From CAG-791 sp045130475 (GTDB lineage: Bacteria > Bacillota > Clostridia > Lachnospirales > Lachnospiraceae): a stretch of 64,000 bases of DNA. The position numbers and the translations under genes were made by a program. Positions 7,879 to 16,712 of this stretch are shown here, one piece after another. Positions within the stretch are counted from its first letter, which is position 1. Each line of letters begins with the position of its first letter. The DNA lies in assembly GCA_045130475.1 (NCBI GenBank), contig JBGUPU010000025.1, positions 1-64,000 on the forward strand, in the 5' to 3' direction. The notes below the pieces were generated by a model. That model was not told the DNA's origin. It was given only the letters and a program-made list of their open reading frames with translations, and did no database searches.

Positions 7879-8538
7879 ATGATATCTGATTACGAACAGA
7901 AAGTGATCATGGATTCCTCCGGCTTTGTGCAGCTGGCAGAGTATGTGCCGGGGATCATTCAGGAGATCCGATATTATTCGACCTACAATTTCGTGGGCGA
8001 CAGGATCGACGGTTATGAGGAGCCCTGCGCGCTGCTGACAAGAGAGGCAGCACGTGCGCTGAAGACTGTAAGCAATGAAATGAATGTGCAGGGATACCGC
8101 CTGAAGATCTTTGATACCTACCGTCCGACCAGAGCGGTCAAACACTTTGTCCTGTGGGGGATCGAGGATCTGGATCTGCGGATGAAGCCCTATTTTTATC
8201 CGGACCTGGAGAAGCAGGAACTCTTTTCCAAAGGTTATATCGCCAGTCAGTCCAGCCATAGCAGGGGAAGTACGGTGGATCTTACGCTCCTTGACATGCG
8301 CACCGGGAAAGAACTGGACATGGGAGGCCCGTTTGACTACTTCAGTGAAATCTCACATCCGGATTACAGGGGGATCACTGAGGAGCAGTATGAAAACCGG
8401 ATGATACTGCGCAAGGTCATGATCAGGAACGGGTTTGTTCCCATTGACTGTGAATGGTGGCATTTTACCTTAAAAGATGAACCCTATCCCGATGTTTACT
8501 TTGATTTTCCTGTATCGGCACAATATCTGAAGCGCTGA
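7879..8538 (+). CDS. D-Ala-D-Ala dipeptidase, VanX/DdpX family (M15)
   Basis: 219 residues. The metal and catalytic residues align with VanX at a constant offset of 11: Arg 82 (TYRPT), His 127 and Asp 134 in SHSRGSTVDLTL, Glu 192 and His 195 in CEWWHF. VanX-type enzymes hydrolyse free D-Ala-D-Ala, in vancomycin resistance or for peptidoglycan recycling. No signal peptide is visible, so it should be cytoplasmic. No vanH, vanA ligase or vanRS genes are nearby, so cell-wall dipeptide turnover is the more likely role. The ribosome site GGTGGAGAG precedes ATG 7879. Confidence 0.9.
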   Translation: MISDYEQKVIMDSSGFVQLAEYVPGIIQEIRYYSTYNFVGDRIDGYEEPCALLTREAARALKTVSNEMNVQGYRLKIFDTYRPTRAVKHFVLWGIEDLDLRMKPYFYPDLEKQELFSKGYIASQSSHSRGSTVDLTLLDMRTGKELDMGGPFDYFSEISHPDYRGITEEQYENRMILRKVMIRNGFVPIDCEWWHFTLKDEPYPDVYFDFPVSAQYLKR

Positions 8539-8629
8539 TGCATCATGACCGGGCGCAGAAACCCTGTCTTTTTTGACATTTTATCATTGAGAGGCCGTCG
8601 AGATTCCCCGGCAGTCTCTCTATGTTTTT

Positions 8630-8658
8630 GTGACATTGAGAAAAATAACTGGTACAAT
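8630..8658 (+). promoter_or_regulatory. Sigma-A promoter for the secreted protein gene
   Basis: A -35 GTGACA (8630-8635), 17-nt spacer and -10 TACAAT (8653-8658), about 45 nt before ATG 8704. A GAGAG/CTCTC hairpin with GCCG/CGGC at 8589-8620 just upstream may end the preceding transcript. Confidence 0.55.
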
Positions 8659-8703
8659 AATGGAAGTAAATGTAGTTATTCTGATCACAGGGAGATTGCT
8701 GAA

Positions 8704-9819
8704 ATGAATAAAGGAAGACGGTTGTTCGTTTTGCTGCTTGTTTTAATACTGACTCTTGGCTCAATGCAGATAGCTGTTTTTGCGGCGCAGACGGCACAGC
8801 CCCAAAAGAACATCAGAACGGATGTGACAGGAACAGGAAAAGCCGAAGCGGCTTCTGCCGGAAAAGCCGGCGCGGCCGGAAACGTTTCTTTGACGGTTCT
8901 TCAAAACAAGGTCAAGGAACTGGAAAAACAATACGGCGTCATGAAGAAGGGCCTGCAGCCTTTCAAGCAGGACGCAAAAGAATTTTTTACCAGCATGGAA
9001 TCGCCGTTTGATCCCAAGACTGACGGGGGAATCCTGTTCACGGATATACGTGACTATGATCTCGACTCTGCTCCTGAGCTCCTGATGGTGCGCAGGGAAA
9101 GAGGTACTGCCAGCCTTATGGAGGAGGGGGCGGTATTTGACTCCGAGATGTACGAATATTTCTTTGAGATGTACGAAGCGGACGGCAGTCATTGCGACTG
9201 TTCGGCCAGTTCCTCTGTCTGTGTATTTGATGTCATCAACTGGTCGATCAATTTTAAGAGTATAACGGTCTTTCTTCACGAAACAGGGAAGTCTGTCGAC
9301 ATCTGCGCGGAGACATTTATCAGCCAGCAGGACCATCCATCGGATACGGCTCTTGTTCGGATGCGTTATAACGGCAGTGAGTTCACCGACTTCAGCGCAG
9401 CCCGCTATGGATTCTGGTATCGTGAAAACGGGGTTCGCTGTATGATCCCTGTCTCCGAGGAAGCTCTGAACTATCTGTCGGATATGTTCCCGTCTGAAGA
9501 GACCTTCTGGAAAGATCTCGCGGCTGTGGAATCCGAAGAAGACCAAAACTATGTAAAAGCCATGGACGACAGCATGAAGGCTCTGGGCTTTAAGATTGTC
9601 AAGACGCGGCAGGATATTATAGAGGAAAACGCCGCCGCTGAGATCGATGATGCCCAGATGGCCAAAATGAATGCTGCATTTGACGCTATTTCGGCAATGA
9701 ACTGCTATGCGCCGCTGGACGGCACCATGACCATGATGGCATTTCTTCACGAGTACGTCGAGAGCGACATGGATGACAACGGAATGGCTACAATCAATCG
9801 CACACTGGAGACAAAATAA
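8704..9819 (+). CDS. Secreted protein of unknown function
   Basis: 371 residues. A clear Sec signal (RRLFVLLLVLILTLGSM, cut near FAAQ), a short Ala/Gly/Lys-rich linker, a coiled-coil-prone stretch (LQNKVKELEKQYGVMKKGLQ), then a mixed domain with FTDIRDYDLDSAPELLMVR. That Asp-rich segment resembles the DxDxDG-like loops seen in secreted proteins that report on a test variable (as in DUF4652/VCBS-like lipoproteins). No catalytic motif recognised. The start at 8704 is chosen over an upstream in-frame ATG because it begins the signal peptide and follows GGGAGA. Confidence 0.75.
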   Translation: MNKGRRLFVLLLVLILTLGSMQIAVFAAQTAQPQKNIRTDVTGTGKAEAASAGKAGAAGNVSLTVLQNKVKELEKQYGVMKKGLQPFKQDAKEFFTSMESPFDPKTDGGILFTDIRDYDLDSAPELLMVRRERGTASLMEEGAVFDSEMYEYFFEMYEADGSHCDCSASSSVCVFDVINWSINFKSITVFLHETGKSVDICAETFISQQDHPSDTALVRMRYNGSEFTDFSAARYGFWYRENGVRCMIPVSEEALNYLSDMFPSEETFWKDLAAVESEEDQNYVKAMDDSMKALGFKIVKTRQDIIEENAAAEIDDAQMAKMNAAFDAISAMNCYAPLDGTMTMMAFLHEYVESDMDDNGMATINRTLETK

Positions 9820-9822
9820 ATA

Positions 9823-10629
9823 GTGAAAAAAATGATTAGACTGATTGCCAGTGATATTGATGGCACTATGGTTCCTGACAGCTCGGATCATATTCATCCC
9901 GGGTATTATGATGTGATTCGCGCACTGAAGAAAAAAGGTATTACATTCTGTGCCTGCAGCGGACGGCAGTTTCACAGCATGGCCCGGCTTCTGGATCCGA
10001 TCAAAGATGATATATATTTCATAACAGAAAACGGAACACTTGTCCGCACGAAAGATAAAATTCTGCGCCGCTGGACGATCGATCCAAATTACTATGTTCC
10101 TCTTTTGCATGACATACGGGCCATAGAAGGTGCTTCAGCGGTGGTTTCATTTCCCGAAGTCTCCTATGTGGACAGCGGTGAAGACAGCAGGGTATTTACA
10201 TTTTTGAGAGACAGCTACCGGTACGCCATCGAGAATGTTCCCAACCTGATGTCCTTGCCCCCTGAGAATGTCTTGAAGATCACGATCTACTGTGAGAACT
10301 GCGAAACAGTATGCGCAGACTTCCTGAAGTCACACTGGAGCAGGAAACTGAAGATGGCAGCTTCAGGGACTCAGTGGATCGATATCTGTTCGTCCGATGC
10401 AGGTAAAGGTGCCGCGCTCGCTTTCCTGCAGGATCATCTGGGAATCAAAAAAGGAGAAACGATATACTTTGGAGACAACATGAACGACCTTCCTGCCTTT
10501 GATGTGGCAGGCATCGCCGCAACTGTTGCCAATGCACGCCCGGAAGTGAAGAAAAAGGCGCATCTTATTGCTGCTTCCTATAATGAAATGGGCGTTTTAC
10601 AGGTGCTCAGACGTATTTTATTTTCATGA
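9823..10629 (+). CDS. Cof-type HAD-IIB phosphatase
   Basis: 268 residues of the Cof/YbdK sugar-phosphatase type: SDIDGTMVP (Asp 11, Asp 13), CACSGRQF as motif II, a C2B cap, and FGDNMNDLPAFDVAG as motif IV near residue 220. These cytosolic enzymes dephosphorylate sugar phosphates, flavin or pyridoxal phosphates with broad range. The start is GTG 9823; ATG 9832 is an alternative. It follows the secreted protein by 3 nt, and its stop overlaps the next start (ATGA), so the three genes look co-transcribed. Confidence 0.88.
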   Translation: MKKMIRLIASDIDGTMVPDSSDHIHPGYYDVIRALKKKGITFCACSGRQFHSMARLLDPIKDDIYFITENGTLVRTKDKILRRWTIDPNYYVPLLHDIRAIEGASAVVSFPEVSYVDSGEDSRVFTFLRDSYRYAIENVPNLMSLPPENVLKITIYCENCETVCADFLKSHWSRKLKMAASGTQWIDICSSDAGKGAALAFLQDHLGIKKGETIYFGDNMNDLPAFDVAGIAATVANARPEVKKKAHLIAASYNEMGVLQVLRRILFS

Positions 10630-11114
10630 CGGATCAGACATACAGGAGCACGATCATTATGCCGAAGAACGATAAAAAAGCTTTTTATGAAGAATTGAAT
10701 AAACTGCTGACAGACAGGAGAGTACAGAACCTCAACAATTTTTCCCAGCACAGCGGCACCACCACACTCAGGCACGTGATAAGAGTGGCGGAGAAGAGCT
10801 TTGACCTCGCCGAGCGTCTTGGATGGGACATTGATGAAAAAGAACTGGCCAAGGGCGCGCTCCTCCACGATTATTATCAATACGAGATCAAGAAAGAAGG
10901 TCTCAGCCCCTACAAACACGGCACCAGACATCCCGGTATCGCAGCGCGGAAAGCAGAGAAGGACTTCGGACTGACCGATAAAGAGGAAAATATCATCCGG
11001 TCTCATATGTGGCCTCTGACTTTTTGGACGCCGCCCCGTTCCAAGGAAGCTGCCCTTGTATGTATGGCAGATAAATATATTGCTACACAGGAAATGGTAT
11101 TCCGCAAATTCTGA
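10626..11114 (+). CDS. HD-domain phosphohydrolase
   Basis: 162 residues with HD-domain metal ligands in order: His 50 (TLRHVIRVA), His 81-Asp 82 (LLHDYYQYE), His 102 (RHPGIAA), His 127 (SHMWPL) and Asp 149 (MADKYI). This matches the small clostridial HD proteins related to YedJ/MutT-neighbour phosphohydrolases, probably acting on nucleotides or other phosphate esters. Its start overlaps the upstream phosphatase stop by 4 nt, a translational coupling that suggests linked roles. Confidence 0.85.
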   Translation: MTDQTYRSTIIMPKNDKKAFYEELNKLLTDRRVQNLNNFSQHSGTTTLRHVIRVAEKSFDLAERLGWDIDEKELAKGALLHDYYQYEIKKEGLSPYKHGTRHPGIAARKAEKDFGLTDKEENIIRSHMWPLTFWTPPRSKEAALVCMADKYIATQEMVFRKF

Positions 11115-11184
11115 CCTGCTGATCCGGCAGATTCAGAACGTGTCGATTCCCGACTTAGGCAGAATTTGTGAAGGAGTGCAGTAA

Positions 11185-12834
11185 ATGGAAAACAATACCA
11201 GAGAAAAAACAAAAGACAGGGAACAGATGACGGATCAGACAAAGGAAGCGGGAAAAGCAATCTATAACAATGATGCTTCGTCAGAAGATACGATGGAGAA
11301 AAAAGCCGCGGTTAAAAACGGCATTGTCCGCATGATCCTGGTCCTTCTTTCGATCCTGCTGGAAGTGGTCGTGATCTTCCTGCTGCTCAATTATGCCGGC
11401 ACAAAAGCAGGCTGGCTCTATTCCGTCCTGCATATCCTTTCGATCATTCTGGTCCTTGTCATCTACGGCAGCCACAAGACGGCATCCATCCGGATGACCT
11501 GGATCGTACTGATCCTGTTGGTACCGGTCGTCGGTACAGTTCTCTACCTCCTGGTTGGTCTGAACGGCCATACACTGCAGATGCGCAAGCGCTATCTGGA
11601 TCTGGACAGGGTCCTTCTTCCTCTCCTTCCTCCGAATGAAGATGTGAGCCGGCGTGTCAGGGAAAGATCCCCCAGGCTTGCCGGAGTCTCCGACTATCTC
11701 AAAAATAAGGCCGGTTTTCCTGTCTATGAGAATACAAAAATCACCTATTATGACGATGCATTGAAGGGCCTGAATGCCCAGCTGGAGGATCTGGCAAAGG
11801 CAGAACGCTTTATTTTCATGGAGTACCATGCGATTGAGGATGCCGAGAGCTGGCACAGGATCCAGAAGGTCCTCGTTGATCGGGTAAAGGCCGGTGTTGA
11901 AGTGCGTCTCTTTTATGATGACATGGGGAGTATCGGCTTTATCAATACGAATTTTGCAAAAAAGATGGAGTCGCTGGGCATTAAGTGCCGTGTCTTCAAT
12001 CCCTTTGTCCCTGGCCTAAACCTGTTCCTCAATAACCGTGATCACCGGAAGATCACGGTCATCGACGGTAAGGTAGGCTTTACAGGCGGCTATAACCTGG
12101 CCAACGAATATTTCCACCTGACAGAACCTTTCGGACTCTGGAAGGATACAGGGATCCGTCTCGAGGGAGACGCAGTACAGAGCCTGACCATTGTTTTCCT
12201 GGAGATGTGGAATGCCATCAACAAAAATGATGTGGACGACACAGATTACAGGCAGTATCTTACCTCCCCGCCCTCACCGGAAGGGCAGGGATTTATCCAG
12301 CCCTACGCGGATACCCCGATGGATGGTATTGCCGTCGGTGAAGATGTGTACATGAGCATAGCGGAAGGTGCGACAGACTATGTATGGTTTATCACTCCCT
12401 ACCTGATCATCACGGATGAGATGAACAAAGTCCTGACTCTGGCAGCCATGCGCGGGGTCGATGTCAGGATCATTACACCGGGCATTCCCGACAAAAAGAT
12501 CGTATACAACCTGACACGTTCCTTCTACAACGGGCTTGCCCGCCGCGGAGTGCGGATCTTTGAGTTCACACCCGGTTTCTGCCATGCCAAGATGTGTGTT
12601 TCCGACGACCTCGTTGCCACCTGCGGCACCATCAACATGGACTACCGCAGTCTCTACCATCACTTCGAGAACGGATGTCTTTATGCGGACTGCGATGCCG
12701 TCATGGAAACCAAACAGGATTTTGAAGCTGCCTTTGCCCAGAGCAAAGAAGTGACCGACTACTATGTGACAGGCCGCGGAGCCTTCATGCGCTTCGGGCA
12801 CATGCTCCTGCGCCTTGCCGCACCCCTGATGTAA
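11185..12834 (+). CDS. cls: Cardiolipin synthase
   Basis: 549 residues. A hydrophilic N-terminal extension of about 45 residues, two or three membrane helices (about residues 47-125, including WIVLILLVPVVGTVLYLLVG), then two phospholipase-D domains with HxK(x4)D motifs HRKITVIDGKVGFTGG and HAKMCVSDDLVATCGT. It condenses two phosphatidylglycerols into cardiolipin at the membrane. The N-terminal extension is longer and more polar than in Bacillus ClsA. AAGGAG lies before ATG 11185. It ends at the palindromic region at 12848-12959. Confidence 0.93.
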   Translation: MENNTREKTKDREQMTDQTKEAGKAIYNNDASSEDTMEKKAAVKNGIVRMILVLLSILLEVVVIFLLLNYAGTKAGWLYSVLHILSIILVLVIYGSHKTASIRMTWIVLILLVPVVGTVLYLLVGLNGHTLQMRKRYLDLDRVLLPLLPPNEDVSRRVRERSPRLAGVSDYLKNKAGFPVYENTKITYYDDALKGLNAQLEDLAKAERFIFMEYHAIEDAESWHRIQKVLVDRVKAGVEVRLFYDDMGSIGFINTNFAKKMESLGIKCRVFNPFVPGLNLFLNNRDHRKITVIDGKVGFTGGYNLANEYFHLTEPFGLWKDTGIRLEGDAVQSLTIVFLEMWNAINKNDVDDTDYRQYLTSPPSPEGQGFIQPYADTPMDGIAVGEDVYMSIAEGATDYVWFITPYLIITDEMNKVLTLAAMRGVDVRIITPGIPDKKIVYNLTRSFYNGLARRGVRIFEFTPGFCHAKMCVSDDLVATCGTINMDYRSLYHHFENGCLYADCDAVMETKQDFEAAFAQSKEVTDYYVTGRGAFMRFGHMLLRLAAPLM

Positions 12835-12847
12835 CAGCACTTGAGCG

Positions 12848-12959
12848 AGACACCAGGGACGATTCCGATTGTCCCATTCTGCCCTTATGAAAAGAGACAG
12901 TCGAAACCGTCTCTGGTGTCTTAATTTCCTGAAGAAAATGGGACAGTCGGTATCGTCCC
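12848..12959. repeat. Nested palindromic repeat element (REP/MITE-like)
   Basis: Two interlocking inverted repeats. AGACACCAGGGACG (12848-12861) pairs with CGTCTCTGGTGTCT (12908-12921), one mismatch in 14. The 23-mer at 12856-12878 (GGGACGATTCCGATTG...) is an inverted near-copy of 12937-12959, 21 of 23 matching. The two foldings compete for the GGGACG part. It may act as a terminator for cls or be a dispersed palindromic unit. No other copy was noticed in the window. Confidence 0.6.
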
Positions 12960-12993
12960 TTATGACCCCCGCTTACGAAAGAAGGAGGGAGAT

Positions 12994-14487
12994 ATGTTAA
13001 AGAAAGTGCTTTTTCGGTCGGATATGGTCAGATGTGTCTTGTGTAAAGACGCTCCCTGTACAAAAGCATGCGGGAAAATTGATCCCGCCCGGCTTCTGAG
13101 AAGTATATGGTTTGATAACGAGATCTGTGCGGCAGACAGTTTCCCCGAACAGAATCCCTGCGGTCAATGTTCCGCACCATGCGAGGCTGCCTGCGTCCGC
13201 GCGCATGAGGTTCCGATCAAGGCTTTGCTGATCAGGCTTCATGATGAAGTAAAGCCGGAACTGGAGATCCCCCTTCCGGCAGACGAGGAGCGCCTCTGCA
13301 CGGATTTCTGCGGGATTTCTTTGGAGAACCCTTTCCTGCTTTCGTCTTCGGTGGTCGCAAGCACCTATGATATGTGTGCCAGGGCCTTTGAAGCCGGCTG
13401 GGCAGGTGTGTCCTTCAAAACGATCTGCAATTTTGAAATCCATGAGGCATCCCCGCGCTTTTCGGCGATCACGGGAGCAGAAGGCAATATCATCGGATTC
13501 AAAAATATTGAGCAGCTCTCTGACCACAGTGTGGCGGAGAATATGGAGATTTTCCGGAAGCTGAAAAAGAATTATCCCGAAAAGTTCATCCTGGCTTCCA
13601 TTATGGGACAGGATGAGGCCGAATGGGAGACTCTGGCGCGCATGTGCGAGGAAAACGGCGCGGATGCCATCGAGCTTAATTTCTCCTGTCCCAACATGAT
13701 GGAGGAGGGACTGGGCTCTGACATCGGCCAGATTCCGGAACTGGTGGAGCGCTATACAGCCGCTGCAAAGCGGGGAACAAAGATTCCTGTTCTTGCCAAG
13801 CTCACGCCCAATGTTGCGAATATGAGTCCCGCGGCGGAGGCAGCCATGCGGGGCGGCGCCGACGGGATTTCTGCCATCAATACGATCAAGAGCATCATTG
13901 ACGTCAACCGCCACACCTATATCTCGGCGCCTGCCGTACATGGGATGTCTGCGGTTGGCGGCTACAGCGGCAATGCGGTCAAGCCGATCGCGCTTAGGTT
14001 TATCGCGGAGCTGGGACAGAATCCTGCTCTTGCCGATATGCATATCAGTGCTATGGGCGGTATCGAGAACTGGTCTGATGCTCTGGAATACATCCTGCTC
14101 GGTGCCGGGACAGTGCAGGTGACAACGGCTGTCATGCAGTTCGGCTACCGCATCATTGACGATTTGAAAGCCGGCCTGAATTATTTTCTGGCGGAAAAAG
14201 GGCTTGACAATGTCAGCCAGGTCAGAGGCCTGGCTCTGGATTATGTCAGTAATACGACAGATGTCCTGGAGCGCGACACTGTAGTCTTCCCTAAATTCCA
14301 CCGGGACAAATGCATAGGCTGCGGCAGATGCTCCATTTCCTGCGCGGACGGAGGCCACCAGGCGATACGCATGGGAGAAGACCGAAGACCCCTCCTGGAC
14401 GGAAAGAAATGCGTCGGATGCCACCTCTGCGTCCTCGTATGTCCCCAGCGCGCGATTACTTCCAGCCGCAAGAGGATCAGCAGATAA
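12994..14487 (+). CDS. preA: PreA-like dihydropyrimidine/dihydroorotate dehydrogenase with extra N-terminal Fe-S region
   Basis: 497 residues. The first 75 carry Cys 14, 17, 22, 26, 45, 56, 59, 63 and 67 in the pattern of the PreT/GltD N-terminal cluster region (VRCVLCKDAPCTKAC, NPCGQCSAPCEAAC). Then comes a class-1 DHOD-type FMN barrel (ELNFSCPNMMEEGLGSD, AKLTPNVANM, SAMGGIENWSDALEYILLGA), and two [4Fe-4S] ferredoxin motifs near residues 437 (CIGCGRCSISC) and 471 (CVGCHLCVLVCP). Known PreA works with PreT to reduce uracil or thymine with NADH. No preT is adjacent, and the PreT-like N-terminal region is fused here. GAAGGAGGGAG precedes ATG 12994. The exact substrate is not certain. Confidence 0.85.
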   Translation: MLKKVLFRSDMVRCVLCKDAPCTKACGKIDPARLLRSIWFDNEICAADSFPEQNPCGQCSAPCEAACVRAHEVPIKALLIRLHDEVKPELEIPLPADEERLCTDFCGISLENPFLLSSSVVASTYDMCARAFEAGWAGVSFKTICNFEIHEASPRFSAITGAEGNIIGFKNIEQLSDHSVAENMEIFRKLKKNYPEKFILASIMGQDEAEWETLARMCEENGADAIELNFSCPNMMEEGLGSDIGQIPELVERYTAAAKRGTKIPVLAKLTPNVANMSPAAEAAMRGGADGISAINTIKSIIDVNRHTYISAPAVHGMSAVGGYSGNAVKPIALRFIAELGQNPALADMHISAMGGIENWSDALEYILLGAGTVQVTTAVMQFGYRIIDDLKAGLNYFLAEKGLDNVSQVRGLALDYVSNTTDVLERDTVVFPKFHRDKCIGCGRCSISCADGGHQAIRMGEDRRPLLDGKKCVGCHLCVLVCPQRAITSSRKRISR

Positions 14488-14596
14488 AAGCTGCCCAAGG
14501 ATCAGGAATGATCTGAGAGATCAGGTGGTGAAATCTCCGGGGATGTATATCGAATGCGTCAGGACCCGTCCCGGGTAACTTATAAGTGAAACTGCA

Positions 14597-14629
14597 GGGC
14601 AGATCGTGCTTTTGCGATCTGTCCTTTTT
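14597..14629 (+). terminator. Intrinsic terminator after the PreA-like gene
   Basis: GGCAGATCG pairs with CGATCTGTCC across a short loop, followed by TTTTT at 14625-14629. Confidence 0.8.
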
Positions 14630-14818
14630 GATTGCATGCTTTATGACAAGGGAGTATACTAAGCGTATGCTTTTCTGCGATAAAGTGTTATTCTCTTCTG
14701 AAAGCATCAAATCTTGTATAAATACCCGATATCGCACATAAAAGTAAAGTACAGATAAGCCCGGTTCGCCGAAATGGAAGCAGAGCTTTACTGTATTTGA
14801 TTCTGAAATCTATGGTCT

Positions 14819-14853
14819 GCTCCGGGCAGTAAATCTTTTTGCACTGCCGGAGC
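14819..14853 (+). promoter_or_regulatory. Leader hairpin before iorA
   Basis: GCTCCGGGCAGT (14819-14830) pairs with ACTGCCGGAGC (14843-14853) with one bulged G, ending only a few nt before the ribosome site GGAAAGGAAG. There is no T-run after it, so it is not an ordinary terminator; it may stabilise the mRNA or tune translation. Confidence 0.5.
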
Positions 14854-14870
14854 CTGGAAAGGAAGTAAAC

Positions 14871-16712
14871 ATGCACACAGAGTTCCTCATGGGAAATGCG
14901 GCTATAGCCCGCGGTGCCATCGCGGCAGGTGTGAACCTGACTGCCGGCTATCCCGGTACTCCTTCTACGGAAGCGCTGGAAACGATCGCGAAGTATCGCA
15001 CACAGGATACTTACGTGGAGTGGTCCGTCAATGAGAAGTCTGCCATGGAGGTGGCTGCAGGCGCAGCTTATTCCGGCGCCAGAGTCCTCGTCACCATGAA
15101 GCAGGTTGGCCTCAATGTAGCATCGGATCCGCTGATGAGCCTTGAATACGTGGGCGTCAAGGGCGGAATGGTCGTCCTGGTCGCCGACGATCCGGGACCG
15201 ATCTCCTCACAGACAGAACAGGATACCCGCCACTATGCCTATTTCAGCAAGCTTCCCTGTTTTGATCCCTCATCTGTCCAGGAAGCCTACGACATGATCC
15301 AGGAGGCATTTGAACTCTCCGAAAAGTACGGCACACCTGTATTTTTCCGTCCCACGACCAGAATCTGCCACGCCTATGCGTCAATCGAGGTCAAAGATGA
15401 GGATGAATATGTTCATCACCAGGCGGACGGCTTTAAAAAGGATACCTCCCGCTGGGTCATTTTCCCCCGCCTGTCCTACGCCAACCACCAGAAGATTGAA
15501 GCCAGAAATGCCGAGCTGTCCAAAGTCTTTTCCGAATACGGGAGAAATGTCTGTTTTCCTGAAAAAGGTGTTTATGCGGAAAAGAAAAACGGTGTGAGAA
15601 AGGGTATCGCGGCTGGCGGCATCAGCCTGGCACTGACCCTGGACAATCTGAGCGGCGCCGCCGATGTGCCCAGGATCCTGAAAGTGGCGACACCCCATCC
15701 ATTCCCGGAGCAGCTTGCAGTCTCTTTCCTGGAGGGGCTGGACGAAGTTCTGGTCATCGAGGAACTGGATCCTGTCATTGAGAAAGAACTTGTTTATATT
15801 GCAGGAAAATATAACCTGAACGTCAGGATCCGGGGCAAGCTGACCGGCGACACACAAGCTGCGGGCGAGAACTCCCCCAACCTGGTTGCAGGGTATCTGG
15901 ACAGCTTTCTGGGAAGGACACCTTCCGAAAAGGCGGATCTGCCTGCGCCGCCGCCGATTCCGGTAAGACCTCCGGTCCTGTGTGCGGGATGTCCCCATAG
16001 AGCCTCATTCTATGCAGTCAAGACGGCTATGAAGGGCAAAAAGACCATTTTCTGCGGTGATATCGGATGCTATACACTGGGCAATGCCATGCCTCTGGAT
16101 ATGGTCGATACCTGTCTCTGCATGGGCGCCGGCATCAACATCGCCCAGGGCGTCTTCCGCACAGAGCCCGATACCAGCGCCTTTGCCTTTGTCGGTGATT
16201 CCACCTTTTTTGCCTCCGCCATCACAGGTATTGTGAACGCGGTCTACAACCAGGCCGAGATGACCGTGATCATCCTTGACAATTCCACAACGGCCATGAC
16301 CGGCCATCAGCCCCATCCCGGCACAGGCCGGACCATGATGGGAGAGGTCGTCAGCAAGGTCTCCATCGAAGCGATCCTGAAGGGAATTGGTCTTGAGTTT
16401 GTAGAAACTGTCAATCCTCTGGAACTGGATAAGGCAGTGGACGCGGTGAAGCGTGCTTCTGAGCAGAAGGGTGTCAAGGCCATCATCTTCAAGTTACCCT
16501 GTATTGCCATCGTAAAGCCCGACAAGGCACTCACGATCGATCAGGACAAGTGCATCGGCTGTAAGCGCTGCATCAAGGAGATCGGCTGCCCCGGCATTGT
16601 GATCAACGACGGCAAAGTCTGCATCGATCCCGGTCTCTGCACCGGATGCGGACTTTGCGCCCGGCTCTGTCCGGTCAAGGCCATCGGCGCGACAGGAGGT
16701 GACGGCAAATGA
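14871..16712 (+). CDS. iorA: Indolepyruvate:ferredoxin oxidoreductase, alpha subunit
   Basis: 613 residues. An N-terminal pyruvate-oxidoreductase domain (GNAAIARGAIAAGV, AGYPGTPSTEALE), a central linker, a TPP-binding domain (GDIGCYTLG near residue 390; FVGDSTFFASAITGI and ILDNSTTAMTGHQPHPGTG) and two C-terminal [4Fe-4S] motifs (CIGCKRCIKEIGCPG and CTGCGLCARLCPVKA). With IorB it oxidises indolepyruvate and other aryl-pyruvates from aromatic amino acids to aryl-acetyl-CoA, reducing ferredoxin; oxygen-sensitive and cytosolic. It overlaps iorB by 4 nt, and the CoA ligase follows, a common clostridial and archaeal arrangement. Confidence 0.95.
   Translation: MHTEFLMGNAAIARGAIAAGVNLTAGYPGTPSTEALETIAKYRTQDTYVEWSVNEKSAMEVAAGAAYSGARVLVTMKQVGLNVASDPLMSLEYVGVKGGMVVLVADDPGPISSQTEQDTRHYAYFSKLPCFDPSSVQEAYDMIQEAFELSEKYGTPVFFRPTTRICHAYASIEVKDEDEYVHHQADGFKKDTSRWVIFPRLSYANHQKIEARNAELSKVFSEYGRNVCFPEKGVYAEKKNGVRKGIAAGGISLALTLDNLSGAADVPRILKVATPHPFPEQLAVSFLEGLDEVLVIEELDPVIEKELVYIAGKYNLNVRIRGKLTGDTQAAGENSPNLVAGYLDSFLGRTPSEKADLPAPPPIPVRPPVLCAGCPHRASFYAVKTAMKGKKTIFCGDIGCYTLGNAMPLDMVDTCLCMGAGINIAQGVFRTEPDTSAFAFVGDSTFFASAITGIVNAVYNQAEMTVIILDNSTTAMTGHQPHPGTGRTMMGEVVSKVSIEAILKGIGLEFVETVNPLELDKAVDAVKRASEQKGVKAIIFKLPCIAIVKPDKALTIDQDKCIGCKRCIKEIGCPGIVINDGKVCIDPGLCTGCGLCARLCPVKAIGATGGDGK

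Larger units (their letters stand above)
14488..14870. other. Intergenic region, 383 nt, before iorA
   Basis: It holds an intrinsic terminator (14597-14629), an AT-rich stretch where the iorA promoter must lie (a TATAAA at about 14716 is a weak candidate), and a leader hairpin (14819-14853). No reading frame in it looks like a gene, and no tRNA or T-box motif was recognised. Confidence 0.5.

Noticed and set aside
12997..14424. 475-codon reverse frame over the PreA-like gene
   Set aside because: Shadow frame; the forward strand carries the Fe-S and flavin motifs.
14520..14540. AGGTGGTGAAATCTCC as a T-box-like motif
   Set aside because: It lacks the AGGGTGG core and a specifier stem, and lies before a terminator that belongs to the upstream gene.
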